A stretch of 33,250 bases of DNA from Planctomycetota bacterium (GTDB lineage: Bacteria > Planctomycetota > UBA1135 > UBA2386): positions 1-33,250 of the forward strand of contig VGXW01000013.1 in NCBI GenBank assembly GCA_016873195.1, in the 5' to 3' direction. Below, in pieces: positions 16,572 through 24,218 of the stretch. The notes beneath the pieces were generated by a model. That model searched no databases, was not told the origin of the DNA, and was given only the letters and a program-made list of their open reading frames with translations. A program made the position numbers and the translations under genes. The first letter of the stretch is position 1, and each line of letters opens with the position of its first letter.

Positions 16572-17804
16572 TCACCGCACCCGCCCGTCGCCCCCGCCCC
16601 CGCCGCCGGCCAGCAATCGTTCGAGCGTCAGCTCGCGCACGCCGTAGAACGCCTTCAGCGCCGCGACCTCGGCCAGCGGCCCCTCGGCAGCTCGCGGTGC
16701 CGCGCGCCGCCGGGCCAGCAGCATGGTGTTCTTCGCCGTGTGCTCGATCGGCACGAACTCGAACACCTGCACGTCGTAGCCCGCGGCCTCGAGCAGCAGC
16801 GCGCGCAGCCCGTCGGTCAGCAGCGTCGCCTCGCGTTCGAGGTGCACACCGTGCCGCAGCACCGCCTGCAGCGGGGCGGGCGGCTGCAGCTGCGGCCGCA
16901 CCTCCTTGTGGCAGCACGGCGCGCACAGGATCACCCGGGCGCCCGAACGCACGCCGAGGTGCAGCGCGTGGTCGGTGGCGACGTCGCACGCGTGCAGCGC
17001 GATCAGCACGTCGAGCGAACCGGGCGGCCACGTCGCCACCTCGCCCTGCACGAAGCGCAGCCCGCGCAGGCCGAGCCGCTCGACGCGCGCGTTGCCGTCG
17101 GCGACGAGGTCGGCGCGCCGTTCGACGCCGGCGACGTCCATCGTGCTGCCGCTGGCCAGCAGCCAATCGTGCACGGCGAAGGTCAGGTAGCCCTTGCCGG
17201 CGCCGAAGTCGACCACGCGCAGGTCCGTCGCCAACAGCGCGCCGCCGACCGCGCCCGCGAACAGTTCGACGAACTTGTCGATCTGCCGGTACTTCTTCGC
17301 CATCGACGGCACCACCTGCCCGGCGGCGGTGGTTACGCCGAGTTCGTGCAGGAACGGTCGCCCCGGGTCGACCAGCCGATGCCGGCCGCGGTCGTGGGCC
17401 TCGCCGGCGGCGCCGGCCGGCGCCGCCAGCGCGCTCGTCGTGAGGTGCGCCGAGCCGCGTTTGCCGAGCCGCAGCTGCCACTCGGTGTCGCGCGTGAACA
17501 GGTGCACGCTCTGGAACGGCGCCCCGATCAGCGCCTCGGCGTCCGCGATCGCCGCGGGCAGCGGCGCGTTGCTGGTCTCGTCGCGCGTCGGGTAGTGGCG
17601 CACGAACGACAGGTGCGGCACAGAGCGCAGCAGGATGCGCCGTGCGTCGATGCGCCGCAGGCTGCCGCTGCCGCGCGGCCGCGCGAACACCAGCTTGACG
17701 AACGTGCCGTCGGCGAGGCTCGCGCGCAGCGCGGCGAGCAACCGTTCCCGCGGCGGCGGCGGGTGCCTCGGCGAGGGGTCGGTCGGCGGTGGATCGGCGG
17801 TCAT
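16572..17804 (-). CDS. Class I SAM-dependent methyltransferase
   Basis: The protein has 410 residues and starts MTADPPPTDPSPRHPPPPRE; this proline-rich start could be too early by some codons. An N-terminal domain (about 20-165) with SLRRIDARRILLRSVPHLSF precedes the Rossmann domain. SAM-binding motif I is VVDFGAGKGY (197-206), followed by the acidic residue in AGVERRADLV (225-234). IALHACDVATD (about 268-278) and CAPCCHKE (294-301) are strong marks of a bacterial methyltransferase family with this Cys/His motif. Related proteins are usually annotated only as methyltransferase-domain proteins; an RNA substrate is possible but unproven. Cytoplasmic. It lies 75 bp downstream of the decarboxylase on the same strand, so they may share a transcript, though no shared pathway is evident. 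Confidence 0.85.
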   Translation of the reverse strand: MTADPPPTDPSPRHPPPPRERLLAALRASLADGTFVKLVFARPRGSGSLRRIDARRILLRSVPHLSFVRHYPTRDETSNAPLPAAIADAEALIGAPFQSVHLFTRDTEWQLRLGKRGSAHLTTSALAAPAGAAGEAHDRGRHRLVDPGRPFLHELGVTTAAGQVVPSMAKKYRQIDKFVELFAGAVGGALLATDLRVVDFGAGKGYLTFAVHDWLLASGSTMDVAGVERRADLVADGNARVERLGLRGLRFVQGEVATWPPGSLDVLIALHACDVATDHALHLGVRSGARVILCAPCCHKEVRPQLQPPAPLQAVLRHGVHLEREATLLTDGLRALLLEAAGYDVQVFEFVPIEHTAKNTMLLARRRAAPRAAEGPLAEVAALKAFYGVRELTLERLLAGGGGGGDGRVR

Positions 17805-17839
17805 GCGGGCCGGCGATCATGCGGCCTCGCGCCCACGGC

Positions 17840-17876
17840 GCCAGCGCGGAGGCGCTCGTCGCCAGCGCGGAGGCGC
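17840..17876. repeat. Two-copy 16-bp direct repeat in the gap between two minus-strand genes
   Basis: GCCAGCGCGGAGGCGC occurs at 17840-17855 and again at 17861-17876, with a 21-bp period. Each copy contains GCGCC/GGCGC arms when its flanks are included, so it could form small hairpins. It lies just after the decarboxylase stop and before the methyltransferase start. This may be slippage or a weak transcription-attenuating structure. Confidence 0.5.
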
Positions 17877-17879
17877 CGT

Positions 17880-19280
17880 TCAGCCGGCCGCCAGTTCGCG
17901 GATCACCGCCAGCAGGTCCTGCAGGTCGGCGACGTTCGTGCGCGGGTTGATCAAGGTGGTGCGCAGGAACACGCCCTGCGGCAGTGCGGCCTGCACCACG
18001 TAGAAGCGGCCGTCCTGCAGCAGGCGCTGGCGCAGCGCCCGCTGGTGCGCATCGAGGTCGCCGCCGCCCTCGGGCCGATGGCGGAAGCAGACGATGTTGG
18101 CCTGCGGCCGGCAGGCCAGTTCGAAGTCCGGGGCCCCCTGCAGCAGATCGGCGAACGCCGCGCCCAGCGCCATGCTGTGGTCGAGGAACGCCACCAGCGG
18201 CGCCTCGCCGACCGCGCGCAGGCTCGTGTAGAGCATGGCGCCGAGTGCTCTCTTGGTGCACTCGAGGGTGCGCAGGCCGCGGTCGTGCGGCCGCGGATCC
18301 TGCGCGAACAGGTAGCCGGCCTCCTGCGCGAACGGCGCGTAGGACTCCCGGCCGTCGCGGAACAGCACGCCGGTGACCAGTGCTGGCATCAGCAGCAGCT
18401 TGTGCGCGTCCCAGACCACCGAGTCGGCGCGCTCGATGCCGGCCAGCAGGTGGCGGTGCTTCGGACTCAAGCAGTAGCTCGCGCCGTGGGCGCCGTCGAC
18501 GTGCAGCCAGAGGCCGCGGTCGCGGCAGAAGTCGGCGATCGCCGGCAGCGGGTCGAACGAGCCGGTGGCGGTCGAGCAGGCGCTGGCGACCACGGCGATC
18601 ACCTTGCGGCCGCGCTGCTCGGCCTGCCACAGCGCCGCCGGCAGCGCTTCGGCGCGCATGCGGAACTGGTCGTCGGCCGGCACGCGCACGACGCCCTGTT
18701 CGCCGCAGCCGAGGATCCGGGCGGCGCGGTCGATGCAGTAGTGGGCCTGTTCGCCGACCAGCACGGCGCCCTGCGACAGGCCGTTCCGCCAGGCGTCGCC
18801 GGGCAGCTTCTGCCGCGCCGCCAGCAGCGCGGTCAGGTTGCCGATCGAGCCGCCCGAGGTCAGCACGCCGGCGGCGCCGGCCGGGAAGCCGAGGTGGCGG
18901 CACATCCAGTCGACCGCGCGCTGTTCCATCGCCGTCTGCAGCGGGCCCATCTCGTAGACCGCCATGCCGTTGTTCAGCAGGGCTCCGGTGAGTTCGAGCA
19001 GCGCCGCCAGCGGCAGCGGCGGGTCGACCTGGTGGCCGACGAAACGCGGATGGTGCAGCCGGTTGGACTCGGCGAGCAGGCGCTGCAGCAGGGCCAGCGG
19101 CGCCTCCGGGTCGGCGGTGCCATCGAGCGGCGGCAGGCTCTGCAGCTTGGCGGCAGGTTCCTGCCAGCGCAGCACCGGGCCGTCGCGGTTCGCCGTGGCG
19201 GCGAGGTGGTCGGCGAGCAGGTCGACGAACGAGTGGCCGAGGGAACGGAAGCGTTCGGGGTCGTACGGGTCGCCGGACAT
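17880..19280 (-). CDS. PLP-dependent group II amino-acid decarboxylase
   Basis: The protein has 466 residues, normal for the aromatic-L-amino-acid / diaminobutyrate / glutamate decarboxylase group. Visible features in order: HPRFVGHQ (77-84) near the substrate entrance, LTSGGSIGNLTALLAARQK (140-158) for PLP phosphate binding, H180 (QAHYCIDRAAR) to stack on the cofactor ring, ACSTATGSFDPL, LHVDGAHGASY with D262 to bind the pyridine nitrogen, and WDAHKLLLMPA with the Schiff-base Lys294. It catalyses decarboxylation of an amino acid or related acid in the cytoplasm; which one cannot be told from the sequence. In planctomycete and proteobacterial genomes such genes are often annotated simply as pyridoxal-dependent decarboxylase. 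It is the first of three minus-strand genes and is divergent from the secreted protein at 19389. Confidence 0.92.
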   Translation of the reverse strand: MSGDPYDPERFRSLGHSFVDLLADHLAATANRDGPVLRWQEPAAKLQSLPPLDGTADPEAPLALLQRLLAESNRLHHPRFVGHQVDPPLPLAALLELTGALLNNGMAVYEMGPLQTAMEQRAVDWMCRHLGFPAGAAGVLTSGGSIGNLTALLAARQKLPGDAWRNGLSQGAVLVGEQAHYCIDRAARILGCGEQGVVRVPADDQFRMRAEALPAALWQAEQRGRKVIAVVASACSTATGSFDPLPAIADFCRDRGLWLHVDGAHGASYCLSPKHRHLLAGIERADSVVWDAHKLLLMPALVTGVLFRDGRESYAPFAQEAGYLFAQDPRPHDRGLRTLECTKRALGAMLYTSLRAVGEAPLVAFLDHSMALGAAFADLLQGAPDFELACRPQANIVCFRHRPEGGGDLDAHQRALRQRLLQDGRFYVVQAALPQGVFLRTTLINPRTNVADLQDLLAVIRELAAG

Positions 19281-19388
19281 GCGCGGCGTGTTCTACGCAA
19301 CGCGGGGCGGCGGGGGAACGGCGGCGGTTCGGGGGACGGTGGCGGGGGAGCCTTGACCCTGCGCCCCACACCTTCGACAACGGCGGCC

Positions 19389-20465
19389 ATGCTGCGCTCG
19401 CCCAGTTCGCCGCACCTGCTGCTCGCCGCGCTGCTCGCCGCCGGCCTCGTCGCCCAGGAACCGCCGCCGACCACAGCGGCGACCACACCCACCGCGGCCC
19501 CCCTGCCGATGCGCGTGCCCGTCTTCGTCGTGCGCTACTTCCCGGTCGCCGGCGAACGCATCGACCGCTCGGTCACCGGCGACTGGGGCGAGACCCTGGC
19601 CGCGACCCAGGCGAAGTGCGACCGGCTGACCAAGGAACTCGCCGACGCCCTGGCCGAGGGCTCGCGCTACCACGGCTACAAGGACCCGGCGAGCCAGCCG
19701 AACCTGCGCTACGAGGTGCTCGAGACCGTGACGTTCCTGCAGCCGCTGCCGACGCGGCCCAAGCGCCGCGGCGAGCAGGTGCCGCTGCCCGACTACCGGG
19801 CGATCCTGCGCGCGATCGACATCGAGCGGCAGGTCGCGCGCGGCTGCAAGCAGGTCTGGATCTGGGCCTACCACGGCGGCGTGGTCGGCCTCTGGGAATC
19901 CAACATGGCGAGCCCGACCGGCGACGTCAGCAACAGCAACCGCGACCCCGACGACCTGCCCGTGCTCGCGAGCACCTACACGGTCTACCACTTCAACTAC
20001 CAGCGCGACCTCGGCGAGGCGCTCGAGAACCACATGCACCAGCTCGAGGCGCTGCTCAATCACGTCGACGGCCGCGACCGCACGCCGCCCGACCGTTGGT
20101 CCGAGCTCCTGTTCTGGGGCCGCTTCGTCGGCAGCGACGCCTCGCACAAGATCGTCACGAAGCCGGCGCGCTGCGGCTGGACCCACTACGCGCCGAACAG
20201 CGAACACGACTACGACTGGCAGAACGAACGCTACGTCGAGACCGACATCGAGGACTGGCACCCCGACCACCCTGGCAAGGTGCAGCGGATCAACTGCGAG
20301 CGCTGGGGCCGCGACCCGGTGCGCTGGCGCATCTACTGGCTGCAGGCGATACCGGGGGCCGGCAGCGGGCTCACCTGCCGGGGCAAGCCGCTGACCAACT
20401 GGTGGAGCTTCGTCGCCGACTGGGACCTTGCCCGGCGCGAGGGACGCACGCTGGTGGCGAAGTAG
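19389..20465 (+). CDS. Secreted protein of unknown function, Trp/His/Asn-rich
   Basis: The protein has 358 residues from the ATG at 19389. Residues 1-22 form a signal peptide (SPHLLLAALLAAGLVAQ), followed by a Thr/Pro/Ala linker and a compact domain from about residue 42 (VPVFVVRYFPV). Distinctive segments are VWIWAYHGGVVGLWESNMAS, GDVSNSNRDPDDLP, TYTVYHFNYQRDLGEALENH, RCGWTHYAPNSEHDYDW, DIEDWHPD and a final NWWSFVADWD. The density of His, Asp, Asn and Trp in conserved-looking blocks suggests a carbohydrate-active or metal-dependent enzyme, but I cannot name a family. I recall related uncharacterised secreted proteins in other bacteria. It is divergent from the decarboxylase across about 108 bp and convergent with the deaminase, whose stop lies 16 nt away. 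Confidence 0.8.
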   Translation: MLRSPSSPHLLLAALLAAGLVAQEPPPTTAATTPTAAPLPMRVPVFVVRYFPVAGERIDRSVTGDWGETLAATQAKCDRLTKELADALAEGSRYHGYKDPASQPNLRYEVLETVTFLQPLPTRPKRRGEQVPLPDYRAILRAIDIERQVARGCKQVWIWAYHGGVVGLWESNMASPTGDVSNSNRDPDDLPVLASTYTVYHFNYQRDLGEALENHMHQLEALLNHVDGRDRTPPDRWSELLFWGRFVGSDASHKIVTKPARCGWTHYAPNSEHDYDWQNERYVETDIEDWHPDHPGKVQRINCERWGRDPVRWRIYWLQAIPGAGSGLTCRGKPLTNWWSFVADWDLARREGRTLVAK

Positions 20466-20481
20466 CGCCGGCCTGCCCGCC

Positions 20482-20976
20482 TCACTCGGCCTGCGCCGCG
20501 CCGGCCTGCAACCGCGGATCCTCCGGGCCAGGAACGGTCTGCACCGCCACCCCGTGCGCGCGCAGGTACTCGACCCCGTTGGCGCCGAGGTACCCCCGCT
20601 CGACCACCAGCACGCGCGCGATGCCGGCATGGTGGATCATCTTGGCGCACAGGACGCACGGCTCGCCGGTGACGATCAGCCAGGCGCCGCGCGTCGGCAC
20701 GCCGTTGGCCGCGGCGTTGCAGATCACGTTCATCTCCGCGTGGTGGCAGCCGATCTCCATGCGCTCGCCGGACGGCACGCCGAGGTCGTCGCGCAGGCAG
20801 GTCTCGCCGCCGCAGAGCCGCCCGCCGCCGCGCGGTCCGCCGTTGTAGCCGTCCATCAGCACGACGTTGCGGCTCGGGTCCACGAGCAGCGCGCCGAACT
20901 TGCGTCGCGGGCAGTTGCTCGCCCTGGCCAGCACGAGGCACTGCTCGACCCGGATCGCAACGTGCTTCGCTTTCAT
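20482..20976 (-). CDS. dCMP/cytidine deaminase family protein
   Basis: The protein has 164 residues, typical of zinc-dependent deoxycytidylate deaminases. The zinc site is H79-A80-E81 (CHHAEMN) and PC107-x-x-C110 (GEPCVLC), with E81 as the proton-transfer residue. The N-terminal part has SNCPRRKFGALLVDP and GYNGGPRGGG, both typical of the dCMP deaminase subgroup (ComEB-like). It deaminates dCMP to dUMP, or a related cytosine nucleotide, in the cytoplasm, supplying the substrate for thymidylate synthesis. The last 15 residues or so are Ala/Gln-rich and dispensable-looking. It stands alone on the minus strand, 66 bp downstream of no other gene of that pathway; its 3' end is convergent with the secreted protein at 19389. 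Confidence 0.92.
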   Translation of the reverse strand: MKAKHVAIRVEQCLVLARASNCPRRKFGALLVDPSRNVVLMDGYNGGPRGGGRLCGGETCLRDDLGVPSGERMEIGCHHAEMNVICNAAANGVPTRGAWLIVTGEPCVLCAKMIHHAGIARVLVVERGYLGANGVEYLRAHGVAVQTVPGPEDPRLQAGAAQAE

Positions 20977-21042
20977 CGGCGCGCACGCTAGCGGGGCGAG
21001 CTTCCCCGGTCACGCACCGCCCGTGGGCGGCGCGTTCCGCGG

Positions 21043-24000
21043 TCAGTTGCCCATCACGACGTTGAGCCCGTTGCTCAGCGAGGCGAAGCCGAACAGCGAG
21101 CCGTTCGGGTCGAACACGAGCCACTGGCCGTTCAGCGTGACGCCCGCGAACGACGGGTTGTTCGGGATCGCGAGCGGGAAGGCCGCGGTCCCCGTCCCGC
21201 TCGTGAGCGTGCCCGGACAGGTGATGACCGGCTGCCCGAGCAGCAGGCGGCAACTGCCGTAGATGTAGATGTTGCTCGCCGTGAAGCTCACGTTGAGCGC
21301 GGCGAACGCGTTCTGCGCCGCGTTGGCGAGACCGAAGCCGAAGCTGCTGTTGCCGAGCTGCGGCAGGCCGATCGCCGAGATCGCCGGCACGATGAAGCCG
21401 GTGCCGTAGCAGCCGCTGCCGTAGATCGACGTCGTGGCCACCACGCCCGAGGACGAGATGCGCCACGGCTCCTTGCCGGTGACGCCGTCGTCGCAGACGA
21501 ACCAGGTGTCGTTGCCGGCCTCGACGAAGCCGCCGAGCTCGACCGCGCCCGAGCCGGCCCACGGTCCGATCTTGCCGGCCATGCGCGTGTTCGCGGCCGT
21601 GCCGTCGCTGGTCCAGATCTGCAGCCCGTCGACGCCGTCCGAGCCGGCGAAGATCACGGTGTTCGAGTTCGGCCGCGCCCGCAGCGTGCCGGCGACCACG
21701 CCGTTCGCGGGGCCCGGGTAGAGGTCGCGCACGCGGGTGACCGACGCGCCGTCGGTCGTCCACAGCTCGCGGCCGGTGACGCCGTCGTCGACCGCGAAGA
21801 AGGCGCGGTTGCCGACCGCGACGAGTTCCTGGATCGTCGCGGAGCCGCCGCCGGGGATCACCTCGCCGACGAGCACGGTGCCGGCGGCGGTGCCGTTGGT
21901 GCGGAGGATCTCGTAGCCCGCGCCGGACAGCCAGGCGACGAACAGGACCGTGCCGTTCTGCAGGCGCACGAGTTGCTCGGGCGACGACCCGCCGGCACCC
22001 GGGTTCAGGTCCGCGACGACGCGCGTGTTCGCAGCCGTGCCATCGGTGACCCACAGCTCGCGACCGGTCGTCGGACTGGTCGCCACGAAGTAGGTGAGGT
22101 TGCCGACGCCGAGGAAGTTGCTGCTGTTGCTGCCGGAGGCGCCAGGGTAGATGTCGAGCAGCAGCTGCGTGCCGGCCGCCGTGCCGTCGCTGACCCAGGG
22201 TTCGTCGCCGTAGGTCGCCGAATAGGTGCGGAACACCACGCGCGACGGGCCAGAGGCGCTGAAGTACTGCGGCGAGGAGCCGCTGCTGCCGGGATAGATG
22301 TCGCCGAGGAACACGGTGCCGGCCAGCGTGCCGTCCGTGACGTGGGGTTCGGGGCCGGTGCCTTGCGCGTAGGCCGAGAACCAGACCTTCCCGTTCGCCG
22401 GCGCGAGGTTGCTGGGGCTCGAGCTGTTCACCCCGGCCCACACGTCGAGCACGGAACTGCCCGCCTGCGTGCCGTCCGTGCGCAGCAACTCGTAGCCGAA
22501 GTTGCCGGCGTAGCCGGTCGCGTAGGCGATGCCGTTCAGGCTGGTGAGCTCGTACAGGTAGTTGCTGGTCTGGCCGGCGAACGTGAGCTGGAACGTGCCC
22601 GCCCCGGTGCCGTCGCTGCGCCACATGCCGGAGTTGCTGCCGTCGTTGGCGAAGAACACGACGCCGTTGTTGGTCGGCGTGAACCACTGCGGTGACGAGT
22701 CGCCGGTCGGGGGCGCGAGGTCGTTGACGAAGCGCGTGCCCGCCTGCGTGCCGTCGCTGACGTGGAGTTCGTAGCCGAACAGCGGCGAGTAGGCATTGCA
22801 GAACACGCGCGTGCCGACCGGCGCCATGTTCGTCGGGGAGGAGCTCGGGGAGCCCGCGACGACGTCGGCGATCATGCGCGTGCCGGCGACGGTGCCGTCC
22901 GTGAACCACAGCTCGTTGCCGGCACCCGGCGTCGTGGCCGAGAACACCGCACCGCCGAAGGCGCGCCGTATCCCGTCCGGCGAGGAACCCGCGCCACCCG
23001 GATACAGGTCGAGCAGCAGCGACGTGCCGGCAATCGTGCCGTCGGTCACGTAGAGCTCGTAGCCGGTCACCCCGTTGGTGGCGCTGAACACGGCGCGCGT
23101 CGGCGAGGCCTGGCAGAAGTTGTAGGGCGAGGAGCTTCCCGCGCCGGGGAGGAGGTCGGCGAGCCGGAACGTGCCCGCGGCGGTGCCGTCGCTGACCCAC
23201 GGTTCCGCTCCCGCGCCGGTCATGTCGTCGATCTGGAACAGCACGCGGTTCCCGAACGGCGCCATGTAGTAGGCGTACGATGAACCAGCGCCGGGCACGA
23301 TGTCCTTCACGAGGCGGGTGTTGGCGAACGTGCCGTCGCTGTAGTGCAGTTCGTAGCCTGCGCCTTGGCCGTCGTTGGCCGTGAAGTAGACGCCGTTGCC
23401 GACGCCGACCATGGCGGAGCTGAACGTCGTGTGGCTCGTCCCCGGGTTGAGGTCGCGCACCATCACCGTGCCCGCGAGCGTGCCATCGGAACGCCACAGT
23501 TCGGTGCCGTTGGGCTGCGTGTAGGCGGAGAAGAAGAGGTATCCGCCGCCGACCGCCATGTAGGCGGGGCTGGAGCCGGTTGTGCCGGGGACGATGTCGT
23601 ACCACAGCCCCGTGCCCGCCGGCGTGCCGTCGGACCGCCACAGTTCGGTGCCGGTGCTGCCGTCGTAGGCGGGGAAGTAGACGTGGTTGCCGAGGGCGAC
23701 CAGTTCGTTCGGTGCGCCCCCGCCGACGCCCACGTAGATGTCGCGCAGCAGGATCGTGCCCGCTGGGGTGCCATCGGTGCGCCACAGTTCCTGGCCGAGT
23801 CCGGGCAGCGTGGCGGTGAAGAACACGTAGCCGCCCGCGACGGTCAGCTTGGACGGCACGGACCCCTGGAAGCCAGGGTTGATGTCCTTCAGCATGGTGG
23901 TGCCGGCGATCGTGCCGTCGGACCGCCACAGCTCGGCGCCGTGCGCGGTGGTGGCGGCGAAGATCGCGACGCCGTTGAGGTCGACGATGTTGCTCGGATT

Positions 24001-24111
24001 GCTGCTGCGCTGGCTGTTCGCCGGCGCGAGGTCGCGCACGAGCGTCTGGGCGGGCAGGGCGAAGGCGAGCAGGGAGAGGGCGACGAGGGACGGGGCAGAG
24101 GACGGGATCAC
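21043..24111 (-). CDS. Secreted ELWxxDGT-repeat protein (copy 1)
   Basis: The protein has 1022 residues. The start is GTG at 24111, chosen because AGGAG lies 6 nt upstream and the product then opens with a signal peptide (PSSAPSLVALSLLAFALPAQ). Residues 60 to about 880 hold 17 repeats of about 48 residues, each beginning near ELWRSDGT-x-AGT and continuing to a (V/L)xFxA segment and a G-T-G turn. The period suits beta-propeller-like blades, which is inference. Repeat 10 is degenerate (starts MWRSDGTGAGT, shortened) and repeat 16 lacks the AGT block. The last 130 residues or so (from YGSGCYGTG) form a C-terminal module with LGNSSFG, IPNNPSFAG, FDPNGSLFG and SNGLNVVMG. ELWxxDGT proteins are secreted or surface proteins of unknown ligand. 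It lies 107 bp downstream of its paralogue at 24219. Confidence 0.88.
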   Translation of the reverse strand: MIPSSAPSLVALSLLAFALPAQTLVRDLAPANSQRSSNPSNIVDLNGVAIFAATTAHGAELWRSDGTIAGTTMLKDINPGFQGSVPSKLTVAGGYVFFTATLPGLGQELWRTDGTPAGTILLRDIYVGVGGGAPNELVALGNHVYFPAYDGSTGTELWRSDGTPAGTGLWYDIVPGTTGSSPAYMAVGGGYLFFSAYTQPNGTELWRSDGTLAGTVMVRDLNPGTSHTTFSSAMVGVGNGVYFTANDGQGAGYELHYSDGTFANTRLVKDIVPGAGSSYAYYMAPFGNRVLFQIDDMTGAGAEPWVSDGTAAGTFRLADLLPGAGSSSPYNFCQASPTRAVFSATNGVTGYELYVTDGTIAGTSLLLDLYPGGAGSSPDGIRRAFGGAVFSATTPGAGNELWFTDGTVAGTRMIADVVAGSPSSSPTNMAPVGTRVFCNAYSPLFGYELHVSDGTQAGTRFVNDLAPPTGDSSPQWFTPTNNGVVFFANDGSNSGMWRSDGTGAGTFQLTFAGQTSNYLYELTSLNGIAYATGYAGNFGYELLRTDGTQAGSSVLDVWAGVNSSSPSNLAPANGKVWFSAYAQGTGPEPHVTDGTLAGTVFLGDIYPGSSGSSPQYFSASGPSRVVFRTYSATYGDEPWVSDGTAAGTQLLLDIYPGASGSNSSNFLGVGNLTYFVATSPTTGRELWVTDGTAANTRVVADLNPGAGGSSPEQLVRLQNGTVLFVAWLSGAGYEILRTNGTAAGTVLVGEVIPGGGSATIQELVAVGNRAFFAVDDGVTGRELWTTDGASVTRVRDLYPGPANGVVAGTLRARPNSNTVIFAGSDGVDGLQIWTSDGTAANTRMAGKIGPWAGSGAVELGGFVEAGNDTWFVCDDGVTGKEPWRISSSGVVATTSIYGSGCYGTGFIVPAISAIGLPQLGNSSFGFGLANAAQNAFAALNVSFTASNIYIYGSCRLLLGQPVITCPGTLTSGTGTAAFPLAIPNNPSFAGVTLNGQWLVFDPNGSLFGFASLSNGLNVVMGN
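21460..23934 (-). repeat. Protein-coding tandem repeat array (17 ELWxxDGT units)
   Basis: Seventeen units of about 144 bp lie inside the gene at 21043-24111, recognised by the recurring reverse-strand core GTGCC(G/A)TC followed by the complement of codons for ELW or EPW. Units differ by many substitutions, so the array is old and not a homogenised satellite. Two units depart from the consensus: the tenth and the sixteenth counted from the N terminus. Confidence 0.85.
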
Positions 24112-24194
24112 ACGGAACTCCTGGTTTGACGTGCGCAACAGCGGCGTTGCCGCTGCGGCCGAACGTGTTAAGCCGAGGATTCCGGGGAAGGCAA

Positions 24195-24218
24195 CCCCCC
24201 CCTGGGCCGGGCCGGGGG
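24195..24218 (-). terminator. Possible hairpin after ELWxxDGT copy 2
   Basis: Directly after the minus-strand stop (24219-24221) the transcript would read CCCCCGG, CCCGGCCC and then GGGGGGG, so five to six G-C pairs can close a loop of about 11 nt. There is no U-tract. It may slow or end transcription between the two repeat genes, or be an incidental C-run. Confidence 0.25.

Noticed and set aside
19353-19381. TTGACC box upstream of the secreted protein as a promoter
   Set aside because: No acceptable -10 hexamer at 16-18 bp; only GACAAC is present, so the match is too weak to annotate.
16537-19488. A minus-strand frame open for 983 codons over the methyltransferase and decarboxylase
   Set aside because: The two enzymes with clear motifs lie in other frames of the same strand; this frame gives only Arg/Ala-rich sequence.
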